The position numbers and the translations under genes were made by a program. 6,919 nt of DNA from an uncultured Porphyromonadaceae bacterium (GTDB lineage: Bacteria; Bacteroidota; Bacteroidia; Bacteroidales; Muribaculaceae), in NCBI GenBank assembly GCA_905193395.1, contig CAJJOO010000075.1, forward strand, positions 1-6,919, in the 5' to 3' direction. Positions 5,306 through 6,919 of the stretch are shown here, in pieces; the stretch's first letter is position 1, and each line of letters starts with the position of its first letter. The notes beneath the pieces were generated by a model that was given only the letters and a program-made list of their open reading frames with translations, searched no databases and was not told where the DNA came from.

Positions 5306-6919
5306 ATGAAGAAAAATTACGCTTTTCTTGCTGCTTGCGTGGCTGTCTCGTCCGTAGCCGCGTCGGCACAGCAACTCCCCAACGTCGGCTTCGAGGAACC
5401 CTGGGTTGAATGTATCCCCTGGACCAGCACCGGCAACACCAAACCCTCTGAGGGCAACCAGCCTGCCTCCTGGACCGTTGCTAATGTGATTGGTATGGGC
5501 GGTACTGGCGCAACCGTCGTCGGCTCCAACGTGGCCGGTTACGAATCTGCAAGCGCTGTAAAACTCACAAATACCCCCAACCCCATCATGGCTACGCAAA
5601 TTGTGCCTGCCTATGTAACACTTGGAATAACCTGGGCTACTTCTCAAGGTGTTAATCCGATTAAAAACAAGGATGGCGGCACATTCGGCGGCCGGGCATT
5701 CACTTTCCGTCCCGACGCCATCGCCTTTGAATACCAGCGCGAATATTCCGAGGGCAAGGAAGAAAACGCCCAGAATGCCACAGTACTTGTTTACTCATGG
5801 AAGGGCCAGTGGCAGCAGGCCGAGGTCCCCGGTGCAAATGCGATACTGACTCCCAAAAAGGTGACCATGACCGACCGCGACCGCAACATCCTCGGCATGG
5901 AAACCGACCAGGGCCGTGCAGTGACTCACAGCGACGATGCCCTCCTCATTTCCAAGTCCCTGACCTACATCGAAGGCCAGACCACCGAGTGGAAATCCTA
6001 CATCGCTCCCATCGAATATTTCAGTGACGACGCTCCCGAGCAGATCAATGTAATCCTCGCCGCCAACGACTATTTCGACAGCGAAAACATTGTCAACGGC
6101 AACTCGCTGACAGTCGACAACGTCCGCTTCATCTACTATTCGCGCCTCTCGGGCGTTGAGGTAGCCGGCGTGGCTGTTCCCGACTTCGCTCCCGACACTT
6201 ACACCTATAATGTTGACGCCGTCGTTCCTGCCGCTGCCGATGTCAAGCCCGTCCTGCTGGGCCAGGGCAAGAGCGCCGTTGCTGACGTTGCCGTTGACGG
6301 AAACAAGGTAACCGTGACTGTCCACAACGCCAACGGTGCCGACGTCGACGGTGAATCGCAGCACGTTTACACCCTCAACTTTAAGGAAGCACCCGTTGTC
6401 GTTCCCGGCGACATCGTCAAATATGACGGCGTCCTCAACATCGAGATGATGGGTGGTCAGGTCGGAGACAAGGACCAGGCCGCTACGATTGAAATCCAGT
6501 CCATGGGCACTGATCTCTGCAAATTCACCCTCCCCAACTTCATCCTCGACCTGGGCGACGGCCCGGTTTCCTTGGGCGACATTGTTGTGGACAACGTGAA
6601 GATCACCAACGAAAACGGTGTTGACCACTATGCCGGCCAGGTCAAGGGTCTCAGCCTCCTTGGCGGAGAAATCATCGCCGATGTCGACCTCACCGGTACG
6701 ATTGACGCTGCCGGCAACGCCGACATGAACATCGACGTTAAGTGGGGAGATATACCCATCAAGGTTACCTTCGTAGGTAAGAAGGTAACAGGCATCAGCG
6801 ACATCACAGTCGATGCCGCCGCTTCCGCCGAATACTTCAACCTCAACGGCGTCCGTGTCAGCGGCGAACTCGCCCCCGGCCTCTATATCCGCCGTCAGGG
6901 CAATTCCATCAGCAAGGTA
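5306..6919 (+). CDS. Secreted multidomain protein with PCMD-like, cadherin-like and calycin-like regions (partial, 3' end outside window)
   Basis: 538 residues are visible from ATG 5306; the frame is open at the right edge. Residues 1-21 are a type I signal peptide (MKK, hydrophobic core, cut after ASA before QQ). Residues about 25-278 resemble the Bacteroidales PCMD (putative carbohydrate metabolism) fold: PNVGFEEPW (25-33), GGRAFTFRPDAIAFEYQ (128-144) and SLTVDNVRFIYYS (267-279). About 280-360 look like a cadherin-like beta sandwich (LSGVEVAGVAVPDFAPDTYTY at its start, closing with HVYTLNF). About 370-495 resemble the Bacteroidales calycin-like (lipocalin-type) domain, with YDGVLNIEM, FTLPNFIL and GDIVVDNV. 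The end, YFNLNGVRV (510-518) then APGLYIRR (523-530), resembles the last strands of a type IX secretion sorting domain, so the stop is probably only a few codons away. Export to the surface or medium is likely. Ligand and function are unknown, and domain names come from remembered patterns. Confidence 0.85.
   Translation, partial: MKKNYAFLAACVAVSSVAASAQQLPNVGFEEPWVECIPWTSTGNTKPSEGNQPASWTVANVIGMGGTGATVVGSNVAGYESASAVKLTNTPNPIMATQIVPAYVTLGITWATSQGVNPIKNKDGGTFGGRAFTFRPDAIAFEYQREYSEGKEENAQNATVLVYSWKGQWQQAEVPGANAILTPKKVTMTDRDRNILGMETDQGRAVTHSDDALLISKSLTYIEGQTTEWKSYIAPIEYFSDDAPEQINVILAANDYFDSENIVNGNSLTVDNVRFIYYSRLSGVEVAGVAVPDFAPDTYTYNVDAVVPAAADVKPVLLGQGKSAVADVAVDGNKVTVTVHNANGADVDGESQHVYTLNFKEAPVVVPGDIVKYDGVLNIEMMGGQVGDKDQAATIEIQSMGTDLCKFTLPNFILDLGDGPVSLGDIVVDNVKITNENGVDHYAGQVKGLSLLGGEIIADVDLTGTIDAAGNADMNIDVKWGDIPIKVTFVGKKVTGISDITVDAAASAEYFNLNGVRVSGELAPGLYIRRQGNSISKV

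Noticed and set aside
5327..5338. Lipobox-like LAAC at residues 8-11 of the secreted protein
   Set aside because: Only a very short hydrophobic stretch precedes the cysteine, and the hydrophobic core continues past it to a good signal peptidase I site (ASA before QQ), so a lipoprotein is unlikely.
5795..6628. 277-codon minus-strand frame with protein-like V/D/N-rich sequence
   Set aside because: It is the codon-register antisense of the secreted protein gene. The sense frame has a signal peptide, promoter and domain-like segments; the antisense frame has none.
1..6919. CRISPR array, insertion sequence, tRNA, rRNA or defence island
   Set aside because: No regularly spaced repeats, transposase motifs, terminal inverted repeats or tRNA-like cloverleaf segments were seen. 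The genes are ordinary envelope and cofactor functions.

Overview
The window looks like Bacteroidota DNA, most likely a GC-rich member of the order Bacteroidales such as a Muribaculaceae-type gut bacterium. This is inferred from four things. There are three -7 promoter boxes of the form TAnnTTTGCA. Start codons lack Shine-Dalgarno sequences. A thiamine-riboswitch TonB receptor is present, as known from Bacteroides. A secreted protein carries calycin-like and C-terminal sorting regions typical of Bacteroidales. Species cannot be named from the sequence alone.

Layout, in order of coordinate. (1) Positions 1-1740, minus strand: the first 580 residues of a TonB-dependent outer-membrane receptor whose 3' end lies beyond the left edge. 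Its leader carries a clear TPP (THI-box) riboswitch at about 1750-1838, a strong UUCG-capped hairpin at 1851-1897 and a promoter -7 box at 1898-1905. It is therefore best read as a thiamine-repressed receptor for thiamine uptake; partner genes such as an inner-membrane thiamine transporter would be expected just off the left edge. (2) Positions 1927-3141, minus strand: ribBA, the bifunctional enzyme that starts riboflavin synthesis. (3) Positions 3126-4979, minus strand: a long LptF/LptG-family permease (lipopolysaccharide export) whose end overlaps the start of ribBA by 16 nt, so the two probably form one transcript and may be translationally coupled. Its promoter -7 box is so close to the GTG start that the mRNA may be almost leaderless. 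(4) Positions 4980-5305: a divergent intergenic region with promoters facing both ways and a GC-rich middle of unknown role. (5) Positions 5306-6919, plus strand: the first 538 residues of a secreted multidomain protein (signal peptide, PCMD-like N-terminal region, cadherin-like sandwich, calycin-like domain, C-terminal sorting-like motif). It is cut by the right edge, probably only a few codons before its stop.

Taken together the window holds ordinary cell-envelope and cofactor genes: vitamin B1 capture at the outer membrane, vitamin B2 synthesis, lipopolysaccharide transport and an exported surface or extracellular protein. No mobile element, CRISPR array, tRNA or rRNA was seen. I found no convincing undescribed system. 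The points most worth a second look are the stacked leader of the thiamine receptor, the possible leaderless permease mRNA, and the architecture of the secreted protein.
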